64,000 nt of DNA from Symbiodinium natans (GCA_905221605.1 CAJNDS010000224.1:186001-250000); one strand, 5' to 3'. Shown: positions 44,381-56,271, numbered from the stretch's first letter. Numbers and translations are program-made. Notes: generated by a model not told the origin, from the letters alone.

Positions 44381-45109
44381 ACATGCTTTGGCCCGGCGGG
44401 GCACTTGCTGTGCCAGATACTGTGCCTACACGGTCGTGTCCTGTCACGTGCCCTAGACAGTTTTCAAGCCCCAAGCTCCAAACCTGCGATTTTTCCATCC
44501 CAACTCAACACTCCAAAACCTACATCCGAAAGTTGGGGATTTGAGCCCCGGCTGCTCCCGATAGCGGCAAATCAAGCAAATCTCACACTTTGCCGTGCGT
44601 GGGAGTTATGCCCAGTGATGCCCAGTGGCTGCTGTTGTTGTTGGTAGCGAATAAACAAGTGCAATAGCCCATGGTATATGGACACACAGCTTGCCATGCC
44701 TGCAGAAGATACCATTATATTCTGGGCGCAACCGGACATTTGAGATTTGGTGTACTTCCGCATGTTTTTGCTAGGTTTTCGTGAGGCCATTCAGCTGCGG
44801 ACGTGCAATTCCATTGCATTGAGAGCCACCATTCTGACCTGGAAATACGGGAAGACGGCCCAGGGCTACGGTTAGCTGCCTTTGGCGGGGGCGTGGAATT
44901 GCATGGCCAAGTACACCGCTTGGCGAGGATTTTGCGCCGTCCCGAGGACCAAAGTGGCAGCTGGGAGTGATCATCTGATACGACCCCTGAGCCCTAGACG
45001 CTAAGCCCTAAACCCTAAACCCTAAACCCTAAACCCCTAAACCCTAAGCCCTAAGCCCTAAACCCTAAGCCCTAAACCCTAAGCCCTAAACCCTAAACCC
45101 GAAACCCCG

Positions 45110-45182
45110 AACTCTATGTCGGGCTGAAGGAGCGTCCTGTGGAGCGTAAGAGGCGTCTCGGGTCTCGCCAGTGGCTTGGGCT
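45110..45182 (+). CDS. Candidate exon after a CCCTAAA array
   Basis: Reads LYVGLKERPVERKRRLGSRQ in one plus frame, directly after the degenerate CCCTAAA array at 45000-45105. Composition is exon-like, with no match in the rest of the window and no recognised family. Confidence 0.25.
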
Positions 45183-45189
45183 CGTACCG

Positions 45190-47510
45190 AAGAAGGGTAC
45201 CCTTGTTTCGGGTGCTTCCTGAAGGTGTACACTTTTCAAATGTATTTCTTGGAGCCCTAGTAGATGCCTTTTACAAGACCTTAAGCAGAAGGACCCTTGC
45301 CCTTACTGCCGTCAGCCCCCCACTTGGGCAGCTACAACTTTTTGTTCTGTTAACGTGGCGTTCTTCCCCTTTGTGGCAGGTCCGCCGAGAGCTCCGGCAG
45401 AGGGTTGGATGAGAGTTGTGGAATGTTGTGAAGGGGGGGCTTGGATCATCAAGTTCTCTTCTTTGCATGTAAGACCTGGCGGCTGGCCGCGCAGCTTAGC
45501 GTTGCAGGTTGCATTGTTGTCAATGAGACGGTTTTCTGCTCTGAAAGGGGTTTGAAGCAGGAAGATGCTATGGAGCCACGCGAGAAAAGCCAGACTTTCT
45601 CGGGGACCTCCGAAACTTTTTGAGAGAGGGAGATGTCTGTTATCGCGGGCCTCAAGGATGGCATGGGCCCGGCCTCGACTTTGTAAGATTAGTTGCCATG
45701 CACAGCTTGCGGCCGAGTTTCGCTGGCAAAGGGTTCAAGGTTTAAAAACGCCCGCACATTCCCCAAAAGCACTGGGTCCCAAACGTGTTGCCCAGAACCC
45801 TGAACTCCAGAAGCGCGAATCTGAGCAATTGGGCTGTGGCCGTTTTGTTTTGTTCTTCTCAAGCCCTGTAGTGTAGGTAAGAGCCTTCAAAACCCAAGCC
45901 TTTGCAAACCCTAACCCTTCTCCCTAGTGCCACCGAAGCCCGTCTAAACCCCTGCAGCACCGAGATCCATTCAGTCCAAACGAACCCCATGCCGGGATCT
46001 AGCCAAACTGTACCAACGTTGTGTCACTTCGATTCGCCTTCCGACAGAGCACCGAAAAGCACGGTTGCTCGCCTTACTGCTTCTTCGCAGGGAGTTGTCG
46101 AGTAGGAATGGCAACTGAGATGCTATTCCGCCCCGCCGTCGAACATTTCATTCCCTGCTAGCCAACAGTAAGTTGCCTGTCGTTCCAAGGGCCCATTTGG
46201 GAGTAGTCCTTGGGGTCGAAACCCTAACTCAACCGCGAAACCATGTCCATAGCCCCAAAGAGCAGGGAAATAGGGTTGAGGGTCAAGGGTTCAGGGCGAG
46301 CAGGGTGGGTATCGCTTTGGCTTTGAAAAGCCCTGTAATCGCTGTCACGGCGTTGAAGGTGCAGAGCTCCACACAGCAACTCGCAAATATGTAAGCACAG
46401 AGGGATGCTGTGTGCCCAGAAGATAGCGCAGGATGTGTGGGGGGTGGGGGCGGAGGGGGTACGCCGATGATAGCCGAGGAACGACGAGGAATGAGGCCGT
46501 TGAACGGCTGAGCCAGGATTCCCGAACTCGCCCTTTCCATGGAAAGCCCCCCCCATGATATTGTAGTTAAGTCGGTTCGTCCGACTCTACGTTGGTTGTT
46601 TTTGAATGTCGTTAAAGCGGCTCCTGGTCTTCTGCCACCAAGCAGCACAGTTAGAGTGGCCCTCGGGGCCCCAGCGGGCCTCGAGGCGCTGAGCCCACTC
46701 TTCAAAGACTTCCGGACACGAGTGCCTCGAGCGGGCACAAAAGCCAATTGTTCTGGGGCAGCTGCGATGCCCCTGCCCGCAGCCCTTGTGGAGAATAATT
46801 GTATGCAGCACCGGCAGCGCCATTTTTGTTCAGCTTTTGGCAGCTGCCTGTTGTGCAGGTGATGCCTTTGGGGGGTCACCTTCGTCTTGCCGTGCAAGCC
46901 TGCGTGTTGCTCTTGTTTCAGCATCTCGTTCCATCCTTTGACCCTTGGATTCAGCTGAGTCTGTGTCTTTGCCTTCATTTTGCGCGTTGCTACCGTTATG
47001 CTACAGCTTGCAACCCCCTAAGCCCAATTTCCGAAAAGAACCTAAACAGGGCGACTCTTTCTAGGGTGGAACATGTAGCGTTGTCAAGCCTGGAACCCCG
47101 TAAAACCCAAAAGCCTCTAGACCCCCGGCCTAAATCCCGACCCCCACCCTATGCCTTGAGCGCGGCAGCTGATAAACCTCCAGACCCTGCAGCTCTAAAG
47201 AACCCTCAGCCCCGAATCCACGGAGATAGGGCCACCACCCATCAGCATCAGGGCTGAGAGTTGTGGTCTTAGGGTAGTTACATCCGTAAACGGGGCCTCT
47301 TTACATTCCCCATTTCTTCCCGACAAACCCTTGAACAAAGAAAGCAAGGGGCCATATTGAGGGACCCTGCAACTAGCTTTAGATGTGGTGGTTCTACGTT
47401 CATTTCGAGTTCCTCCGGATGGGTTGAGTAGGCGGCAAGGCTGCTGCGAGGCTCGAGGACCAATAAAACGATCCAGCCTCAGCCCTAGTCCCTGAACGGC
47501 AATCCCGCAC
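45190..47510. other. Spacer with no recognised gene
   Basis: Mixed-composition sequence with only scattered CCCTAA or TTTAGGG units and no bracketed blocks. A short segment at about 45530-45630 resembles the tandem-duplicated sequence at 58.2 and 59.5 kb. Open frames here overlap on both strands and look like chance. Confidence 0.4.
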
Positions 47511-47515
47511 CGGGG

Positions 47516-48025
47516 ACCCTAAACCCTAAACCCTAAACCCTAAACCCTAAACCCTAAACCCTAAACCCTAAACCCTAAACCCTAGACCCTAGACCCTAGA
47601 CCCTAGACCCTAAACCCTAAACCCTAAACCCTAAACCCTAAACCCTAAACCCTAAACCCTAAACCCTAAACCCTTTGGAGTGAGTGATCTACAAGCTCGC
47701 AAACCTCCGGCTCGCCAGGCCCGAAGCCCCGAAAGCCGACCCTTTAAACCTTCCCGAAGCCCCAGCCCAGAAGCCGAACCCCCCTTCCCGGAAAGCACAA
47801 GCACGACAAAACCCTGAGCCCTTTTTCCCCGAAGCCCTAAACCCTCAACCCCTAAACCCTAAACCCTCAGCCCCTAAACCCTAAACCCTAAACCCTAAAC
47901 CCTAAACCCTAAACCCTAAACCCTAAACCCTAAACCCTAAACCCTAAACCCTAAACCCTAAACCCTAAACCCTAAACGCTAAACCCTAAACCCTAAACCC
48001 TAAACCCTAAACCCTAAACCCTAAA
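47516..48025 (+). repeat. CCCTAAA arrays with CCCTAGA variant run
   Basis: Two long CCCTAAA blocks (47516-47675 and 47880-48025). The first contains five consecutive CCCTAGA units at about 47580-47620, showing that a variant heptamer spread locally. Confidence 0.9.
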
Positions 48026-48074
48026 GCCCCTTAACCCCAAAACCCTCAACTCCTATAAGCCTAGAGGTTGGAGG

Positions 48075-48146
48075 GGGGGGGGGGTCCGGCCGCCCGTGCG
48101 AAGTCGCGGCGGATGCCCGGGCCTCGGCAGCTGAAACAACCCCTGG
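48075..48146 (+). CDS. Candidate exon between opposing arrays
   Basis: A short unique block after a long CCCTAAA array (47880-48025) and before TTTAGGG units from 48147. Open frames include SGRPCEVAADARASAAETTP. Only the bracketing arrays support it. Confidence 0.25.
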
Positions 48147-48295
48147 GTTTAGGGTTTAGGGTTTAGGGTTTAGGGTTGAGGGTTTACGGTCTGAGTACCT
48201 GTGAACCCCTTCATTTTCCAGAAGGCGTAACATAGTCTATTTGTTTCTATTGCGTGATGCAATGTTCTTCTTATGTGCTTTCGTGAAAAGCGAAA

Positions 48296-48700
48296 AGCAT
48301 GCATGTATGTATGTAGGTAAGTTGGTAGGTAGGTATGTACGTACTACCGTACACACGAACGTACATGCGTACATACGCTCATGGGTATGAAAGTCTGTAG
48401 GTATGCATGCTGTCTGTCTGTTTGCCTGTAGGTCTGTCTGTCGGTCTGTCTGTCGGTCTGTCTGTCTGTATGTCTGTCTGTCTGCAAATATGTATGTATC
48501 TATGTATGTCTATGTACCTATGTATCTATGTACGATGTGTGTATGTATGCATGTATGCATGTATGCATGTATGCATGTATGCATGTATGCATGTATGCAT
48601 GTATGCATGTATGCATGTATGCATGTATGCATGTATGCATGTATGCATGTATGCATGCATGCATGCATGTATGTGTGTGTATGTATGTGTGTACGTGTGT
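48296..48700 (+). repeat. ATGT/TATGCATG microsatellite complex
   Basis: (GTAT)n and (GTCT)n lead into about fifteen GTATGCAT octamers. Open frames of 60-130 residues on both strands, rich in Cys/Met/His/Tyr, are pure repeat translations and are not genes. Confidence 0.95.
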
Positions 48701-49014
48701 ATGAGACCCGATGGAGGACACATTGGAGCCTATCAACTTCATAAGTACATGGGCTTAGATCTTCCGCAAGGCCCCATGCTTGCCGAGCTTTCGTGTTAGG
48801 CGGCCCTGATAAACACGAAAAGCCTAGAGCTCAACCCGTAACCCTAACGCCTTGAGCCCTGATACACCCGAAGCAAGTTGCCAGGTGCAGACGCCCCCAA
48901 GGCAGTGTGGCTGACGATTGTGGAATGTCAACTCGCAGCCGTGCAAAGCCTTGTTGTACACTCCGCAAGACGCCCCAAGACCCAAAGCCCCACACCTCAA
49001 TTCCACTCAGGCCA

Positions 49015-49295
49015 GAAGCTTTGCCGCAGTTTCTTGGTTCCGGCGTAGCAAGGACCGTTGTAGTTATTCACAGCTGCGCGTCGCGCAGCCAGTTGCACGA
49101 CTACGTCGGCCGGCCACATGACCACGGTGCCTGGTGGCCCTTTGCCATCCCAGCTCCAGCTGCCTGACTTGCCCCAAAGATCCCAGTACCATTTTTCCCC
49201 AAAAGCCCCAAAGCCCTAGACCTCAAACCCCAAAACCCCCAGAAACCCCAAGAGCTAAAAACCCCAAACCGGACTCAACAAACTACAACCCCTCC

Positions 49296-49326
<31 letters not shown>

Positions 49327-52300
49327 AAAGAAAAAAGAACAAAAAGCCAAAGCCCCCCAAAAAATCGAAAACCCCCCCTCCCAGCCCCCCCTTCCAAGGT
49401 TCCGAGCTCCGCCAGGGCTTCCCTGTCCGGCAGAGTTCGCCCCCTGCGACAGCCTCGCGGCAGGCCCCTGGAGCCCCACAACCGAGGCACTCGAGAGCTG
49501 GGATTCCATTTTGTATATGTTCCAACTTTTGGAGTTTACTGCAGGGTGCAGGGTTTAGGGGTTGGGGGGGTTCAAGGGGTACGTAACCCAATTGGTACCT
49601 ATTCCCCATGAATAACGCCCAAAACTTGCAAGAGCATATTGCTCCGGAGGGTTTAGGGTTAGGGTTTAGGGTTTAGGGCTAAGAGGTTTTTGATTGGTGA
49701 AGCAATTCGGGCCCGGCCCGGGCCTCCCGGTCCATAACGTCCATTTCCATCGGAGGTTTCTGGGTCCAAGGACCGACAGGTGACGAAGGACGCGCGTACT
49801 CCCCCCCCTACAACCTGAGAACCTTAGAACCTGAGAACCTTAGAACCTTAGAACCTTAGAACCTTAGAACCTTAGAACCTTCGAACCTTAGCACCTTAGA
49901 ACCTTAGAACCTTAAACCCTAAACCCCTAAACCCCTAAACCCTCAACCCTAAACCCTAGACTCGAAGCCCCAACCTAAATGCCCGAAATGCCCGAAATAA
50001 ATTCTCCTCTCCGCAAGCCGCTCAAAGACAGCTCCGGAACCTGGGGCTGGCTCCCGGAGCCCGATCCGGCTCCGGAGCCTGCTCCTCACGGAGCTCCGAG
50101 AACCCTTAGGGTTTAGGGTTTTAGGGTTTAGGGTTTAGGGTTTAGGGTTTAACCTGCTCCCAGAACCCTGCTTCGGCATCTGCGACAGCCTCCGGAACCT
50201 CCGAAACCCGCGCCAGAGCCCGCTCCGAAACCCAGGGCTGGAGACCCCATCGCTGCGCCGTTGGGGAGAAAACTTAGAAGCCGAGTGGATAGCATTGAAC
50301 CTGTTGGGGTAAACAGAATCCTGCCACAATTGAAAGGTTAACCTTGTTTGGCCCAGGGTACTCAGCAACTAGGAAAAAGGAAAAGCTCTCGGACCTTTGG
50401 CTCCAATGCCCGTGAAGGAAAGTCTTCCGAAAGCCGGGCAATCCTCTTTCTAACTTCAGGCGAGCATTCGGGATTTGGGGTTCAGGGTTTAGGATTTCGG
50501 ATGTTGCCCCCTATGCGACTAACAGTCCTTCATAGGGATTACTGACCGAAGACGGTTGTTCGAGGTCCCTGTCTCTCTCTATAATCAACCCTAAACCCTA
50601 AAACCTAAACCCTAAACCCTAAACCATAAATCCTCAACCCTAAACCCTAAACCCTATTGAGGACTGTTTAGGGTTTAGGGGCATCTTTTCCCCGTCCAGG
50701 CGCCGCTGTTTCGCCTGCCGCCGGGCTTGGAAGCTCTGCTCGCACGTCGGCATCGTGGGGGTGGCCCAACCCTTTGAACCCAAGGCCTAAGGAGCCCTAA
50801 GAAGCCCTAAGAAGCCCTAAGAAGCCCTAAGAAGCCCTAAGAAGCCCTAAGGAGCCCCCAGGAGCCCTAACCACGAACAACGACCTGAACGGAGGGCTCT
50901 GGGCTCGGGGGAATAGATTGTGGTTGTTTCCTAGGGGTCTGAGGCAAGGTTTGATTGAGGCCCAGGTACATGTGGGTTGCGCATCGGGTCTGAGCCTAGG
51001 TTCTGAGAGCCTAAATAAGCCAAATGCTCCTGCGTTGCTCTTCTTCGCCCATAAGCCGAGTCAACTCCGAAAGCTGGCGTGGAGTCAGATACATCGTAGG
51101 TTTTAAGCATTGAAGTACACAAGTAGCACAATGCTGAAGAAAGGCGTACTTCTTGCACCACCAGACTGGAGCTCAGGAACTCCCTACAGAAGGCGTTGAA
51201 GGAGCAGGAATTCCGTGGCGCCCCTTCTGACGTGCAGTCGGATTCAGGGCTTCGGGCCACTTGTGCCTTTAAGGGCCTTTCCGTCGCACCTTCCGTTCCG
51301 GTTCGGTTCTGTTTTCAGTGCGAGTGTTATTGGTAGCTGTCATGTTGCTTGGCAAATGCGACGGTCTGTCTTGAATTCGACGCTTTCCCTGATAGTAATA
51401 GTACTACGATCCCCTTGCGGCCCAGTTTCGCTGGCATGTTTCCTTCGTTCTTGCTCTGTTTGCCAGGGCCGGGCCAAACCCTAAAGCCAGAAGAGAGAGA
51501 GAGAGAGAGAGAGTATTTTGACCTGGGAACCTGAAGTCTGGAGCCGAGAAAGCCCCTAAAACCCTTAAGCCCGCGCCCATGAACCCCTAAAGAAGCCTAC
51601 TTGGAGATTCGTGGAACTGAGTAACCTATAATCATACTTCTAACTTATTACCCAATGATAGCCTGGGCAACGTGACTTCGGGGGCTTAAGAATTGGGTTA
51701 GAAGTACCAGTGACAATTAGCTACTAATTAGCTACGATGAACCTCCAAGAAAGGACTGGCAGCCATGGCCACCCGGAAGTTTGCAGCCGCCCTTGTGTTC
51801 ACTTTTTTGGGGGCTTCTTGGGGTGCTCGGCTGCACCTAGAGGGCCTGAGGGATACGGTTTAGGGTTCAAGAGCAGGGTTGCATGAATCGAGGGTTGCAG
51901 GGTTGTAGGGTGATGATAGGGGGTGAGTGTGCACGCGCACGTACTTGACGCGTGAAGTTGCCTTCTTCGTCGGGCACTTTTTGTATTCATGGCTTCATTT
52001 GGGGGTCTCCCGGGGCTAAACCCTAAACCCTAAACCCTAAACCCTAAACCCTAAACCCTAAACCCTAAACCCTAAACCCTAAACCCTAAACCCTAAACCC
52101 TAAACCCTAAACCCTAAACCCTAAACCCTAAACCCTAAACCCTAAACCCTAAACCCTAAACCCTAAACCCTAAACCCTAAACCCTAAACCCTAAAACCCC
52201 TAAACCCTAAGCCTAAGCCTGAAGCCTAAAGCCTAAAGCCTAAAGCCTAAAGCCTAAAGCCTAAAGCCTAAAGCCTAAAGCCTAAAGCCCCTAAAGCCTA

Positions 52301-55300
52301 AAGCCTAAAGCCTAAAGCCTAAAGCCTAAAGCCTAAAGCCTAAAGCCTAAAGCCTAAAGCCTAAAGCCTAAAGCCTAAAGCCTAAGCCTAAAGCCTAAAA
52401 CCTAAAGCCTAAAGCCTAAAGCCTAAAGCCTAAACCCCAAAAACCCCAACCCCAACCCCAAACCCCAAAACCCAAAACCCTAAAACCCTAAAACCCTAAC
52501 CCTACCCTAACCCTAACCCTAAGCCCTAAAACCCTAAACCCTAATCCCTAAACCCTAAACCCTAAACCCCTAAACCCTAAACCCTAAACCCTAAACCCTA
52601 AACCCTAAACCCTAAACCCTAAACCCTAAACCCTAAACCCTAAACCCTAAACCCTAAACCCTAACCCGAAGACCTCATGCTTCAGGGTTTGGGGATTCGG
52701 GATTGAGGGTCGAACGGTTGTCAACGGATCCCTTCCCCAAGTTGTAGGCCCCCCGAGCCCCTCAATACATTTTTAGTTGTGGGAAAGTTAATGTGAGGGG
52801 CGGGCGAATAATAGGACCTGGACCCGTAAACTCTAAACCCTAAGCCCCGTGGAGGCTGTTCTGACGGTGACTCATGCCGCTATTGCCATCTGCCTCACGC
52901 GCGGACCAGCCCAAAGCCAGCCCCTCCACCTGTTCGGTTTGAGGGTTCATGGGGCACGTTGACAGGGCTTGCAGGCACTGAGAAGCCAACCCGGGTTCCC
53001 GGCAAAAGGCCAGCTGTAGCCCCACCCTTCCATTCGAAGCAATATGAGGGGGGGCTTTTTTGGGGGTGTTATGGTTTTGGGACCCCGTTGACCACATCTG
53101 CAAGCCCTGTTCTTTCCACGCTCACATGAGCAGTTACAGGATCCACAGGAAGCAGGAGGCACCACCGAGAACAACTCAGGAACCTTGAGCCAACATCGGG
53201 CTTACGGAATAGGTCTGTATGAAGTTCAAACCGAGAGTTCTCTTACCCCTAAACCCTAAGCCCTAAACCCTAAAGCCTAAACTCTGAGGACAAGCAGCGG
53301 CGCCTTTTGTTGGAAGCCATGACAGATCAGGATCATCGAGTTCAGGCTGTTTACGAGGTTTAGGGGGTTTACCCTCCTTCCGACCCCTGGCTGCCCCATC
53401 CCTGCCCCAAAAAGAAATGAAGCTTCTGAACCCCCTGTAGCCTGAATTACCCAGTCTCAGCAACCAAGCCCCAAAACCTTACTAACGCCTAGCGGCCTAG
53501 CGAATCGAGGACAAGGAGTTTCTTGGGGCTGTGGGGTGCAGAGTTGAGGTTTTGAGTAGCCCTCACAAGGTATGTTACCGAATGGAGACTTACTCGTCCC
53601 TTCGCCCAGAACCCACCCCGCCATGCCCCAAAAGCTCCGCAGACACCTAAGCCTCTCAACCATAAACCCGAAGCCCTCAGCACAAAATCCCTGTAAACCC
53701 CACCCACCAACTTTCAACGCCGGAAGCGTCAACCTTAACCTCCCTAACATAGGCGTCGGAAGAATTGCCAGCAAGTAGTATTCCCTTATGGATCCTCTAT
53801 GTTTAAACCATTACAACCCCCAAAACCCTATTCTAATCATTAAGGCCCTCAAATTCTAAGCCAGACCCACCCTCCAGGAGCGCCTCACACTCTGCCTGCC
53901 GGAGATCAAGAGAAAGGCTGCCAAAGTGCAAGATGCCTTGTACGGGTTTAGGGGGGCCGGGATTTGGGATGTTCCCCCTTATACTAAGAGTCCTTAATAG
54001 GAATGATAAGAGGGTGTAGGTTTAGGGTTTAGTGGTTCTGGGGGTCCGGCTTTTGTGTGTTCGTTCCTTTTTTCTTGTGTTCGTATTGAGGGAGTTTGTG
54101 TGCACCCGAATTTGGATCAGCACGTCTTGAGGGGCTGATTGGGTTCTTTTTTTGGATTTCGGGCGCTCGTACGTCATGGGGGTCCAATAGAATCCTACCT
54201 TCACCTTCGCCGCCCCCTACGGCCTGGGTTTGGGGCCGGTCGCTACCCACCACTTGGAGCTCTTGGTGTGCACCTGCGAGATGTAAGCCCTCAAACCCTT
54301 CAAGCTGCCAAAATCCTCCAAACACTCAGTTCTCAAACCGTAAACCCTAAACCCTAAACCCTAAACCCTAAACCGTAAACCGTAAACCCTAAACCCTAAA
54401 CCCTAAACCCAAGATCCCCTAAACCCCCTTCTGAGAAGCTGCCCGAGAAGTGCTGCTGAGGCTGCTCCTTTGAACCTGCCGGAAACCGCACTTGTGGTGC
54501 ACCTGCTGGAGGTGGCTTCTAGGGTTTAGGGTGGTTTAGGGTTTCGGGTTTCGGGTTTCAGGGTTTAGGGTTTAGGGTTTAGGGTTTAGGGGTATTCAGG
54601 GCTCCAGACTGTTTAGGGCGTTTGGGATGGTGTGGGGTTGGGCTCGCAAGGGATTTAGGGCGGAGGTATGTATTTTAGGGTTGGGGGAGTTTTTAAGTCT
54701 GGTAGCCTACATTGCCGAGAGCATGGGACGCTTGTTTCCCTTGCTGTGGGGCTGGAATGTGCCTTCTCCTCATCACAGCAACCCAGCAAGCACCCCACAG
54801 ACCCTAAACCCTAAACCCTAAACCCTAAACCCTAAACCCTAAACCCTAAACCCTAAACCCTAAACCCTAAACCCTAAACCCTAAACCCTAAACCCTAAAC
54901 CCTAAACCCTAAACCCCCCTGCAGAGGTGGAGCTTGCCAGCTTGCCCCCACCCGCGAACTTGCGGAAGAACGGCATGCTGAAGCAGGCGGGTGGTGTTCA
55001 AAGCCCGTCTCAATCACCCGAAAGGTTTTGAAGACGTATGGAGGGGCCTCCTACACACATGATACACGAATCAGATACAGACTAGAAAAAGGGTGGAACA
55101 AAAGGACCAGAAGGACCAGGGCTCTCTCCTGTTCGGGTCGCCCAGGCCTTGAAGTTTGTTAGACTTACTCTGCATATTCACCGAAATCATGCTCGGTATC
55201 ATGGCACTCAGGCTTCAGGGTTGAGAGCTTGCCGATCTTGTTCTAGAAGCCCCCTCCCCCAGCAATTGAGCTGCCGTCACAGCAACCGTCACTTACTGTC

Positions 55301-56177
55301 GCACAGCACCGGCGACCACTAGTAGGACGAGGACGAAGACGGCCACAGATACCGGACCGACCGGCTCCGCCATTGCCAACTGGCGGTTCTCACGATGGGC
55401 TCACGATTGCCACTGCTTTTGGTCCCAAGGTGACCTCCCCATGCCTGTTACATGTGACGACATCTTTCAAGATTCGCAGTGCGGCCCTGCAGCCTGGTTC
55501 CTTCTCGAGCCCGGCCTTCGCCTGACTTCTTCAAGTCGCGCAAAGGGTAGGGTTTGCCGGCTTTTCTAGGTTTAGGGGTTTTTGGGGGACTTCTTGGGGG
55601 CTCCCGGCACTGTTGCTTGAAGCCAAGCCACCCCCAAGGCCCGCCTCGAAGTCGTTTCCCCGAAATCCGTTTTAAAGGAGTTGGTTGGTTTCAGGTGGTC
55701 AAGGCCCCCTGCACACCCCTTGCGCCCACCATCGGTTTAGGGTTTCGGGTTTAGGGTTTAGGGTTTAGGGTTTGGGGTTCAGGGTTTAGGGTTTAGGGTT
55801 AGGGTTTACGAGTACGACCTTCACCCTGTACACCATCCACGGTCCAGGTGATCTCTCGGATGTCCTTCGGGCACTTGGTGGCCATGAGCATGTTCCAGTT
55901 GCCTTCGCAACTAGACCCTTCATGAGTTCTTTCGTTTATTGTTGTAATTAAGGGGACAGAGTAACGGAGACTTCTTAAAACACCCTCCAGTGCCGTGCCC
56001 CCTAAGCCCTAAGCCCTAAGCCCGAAGCCCTAAACCCTAAGCCCTAAGCCATAAGCCCTAAGCCCTGAAACCCTAAACCTCCCCTCTCTTTTTGGGAGGC
56101 AGAGCACTCGTCTGAGGCATGTCCGAGCGGCCCTCCTGGCTCTGAGGCTCCGCATGCCTCCGTCCATCATGCTCTGA
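49015..56177 (+). CDS. Unrecognised split gene, paralogue copy B
   Basis: The second copy has exons collinear with copy A: 49015-49165 (ALPQFLGSG then RPHDHGAWWPFAIPAPA), 50705-50755 (LFRLPPGLEALLARRHRG), 51165-51243 (LELRNSLQKALKEQEFRGAP), 51753-51810 (LAAMATRKFAAALVFTF), 52852-52940 (EAVLTVTHAAIAICLTRG), 53281-53360 (SEDKQRRLLLEAMTDQDHRV), 53875-53945 (ERLTLCLPEIKRKAAKVQDA), 54450-54515 (APLNLPETALVVHLLEV), 54919-54985 (EVELASLPPPANLRKNGMLK), 55848-55925 (VQVISRMSFGHLVAMSMFQL), 56103-56177 (HVRAALLALRLRMPPSIML, TGA at 56175). Several exons look helical and charged, so a coiled-coil or helical-repeat protein is possible. No family recognised. Introns between the exons are unrelated to those of copy A. 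Confidence 0.5.
49815..49912 (+). repeat. AACCTTAG octamer array
   Basis: About eleven copies of AACCTTAG with minor variants, turning into CCCTAAA. It is a simple sequence related in composition to the telomere-type arrays but of different period. Confidence 0.85.
50785..50860 (+). repeat. AAGAAGCCCT decamer repeat
   Basis: Five to six copies of AAGAAGCCCT between the second (50705) and third (51165) copy B exons. Confidence 0.85.
51598..51752. mobile_element. Small terminal-inverted-repeat element ending at a splice acceptor
   Basis: Left end TACTTGGAGATTCGTGG and right end CGATGAACCTCCAAG. The right end runs straight into AAAG and the copy B exon at 51753, so the element's edge seems to form the intron's 3' end. 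This copy has no telomere-type array. Confidence 0.65.
52016..52670 (+). repeat. Composite array: CCCTAAA, then CCTAAAG, then CCCTAAA
   Basis: About 25 exact CCCTAAA units (52016-52196), about 30 units of the permuted variant CCTAAAG (52205-52437), a degenerate zone, and about 18 further CCCTAAA units (52540-52668). The sharp borders suggest separate local expansions. Confidence 0.95.
53964..54020 (+). mobile_element. Fragment of GGGATGTTCCCCC family
   Basis: TTGGGATGTTCCCCCTTATA followed by CTAAGAGTCCTTAATAGG, the same left half as at 14629. No clear right end. It lies in an intron of copy B. Confidence 0.55.
54340..54600. repeat. CCCTAAA array, exon region, TTTAGGG array
   Basis: CCCTAAA/CCGTAAA at 54340-54407, the copy B exon at about 54450-54515, then TTTAGGG-type units at 54520-54590. 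Confidence 0.85.
54800..54915 (+). repeat. CCCTAAA array
   Basis: About sixteen exact units directly upstream of the copy B exon at 54919, ending CCCCCCTGCAG at the likely acceptor. Confidence 0.9.
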
Positions 56178-56204
56178 GGGTTTCGGGTTGAGGGTCCTAG
56201 CTTG

Positions 56205-56271
56205 GGATGTACTGATGTTCCCCCTTATACTAGCAGTCCTTAAAATGGGAGTATAGATCATAGGGGGTACT
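56205..56271 (+). mobile_element. Fragment of GGGATGTTCCCCC family
   Basis: GATGTTCCCCCTTATACTAG then CAGTCCTTAAAATGGGAG, about 35 bases after the stop codon of copy B. Confidence 0.55.

Noticed and set aside
46283-46978. 231-residue minus-strand frame
   Set aside because: Open but without recognisable motifs, and overlapped by several open frames on the other strand; not supported as a gene.
48403-48799. Cys/Met/His-rich proteins of 113-130 residues
   Set aside because: They are translations of the TATGCATG microsatellite; every frame and both strands are open because of the repeat period.
52205-52437. CRISPR-like array
   Set aside because: The repeats are contiguous heptamers without spacers, and the window is eukaryotic in character.
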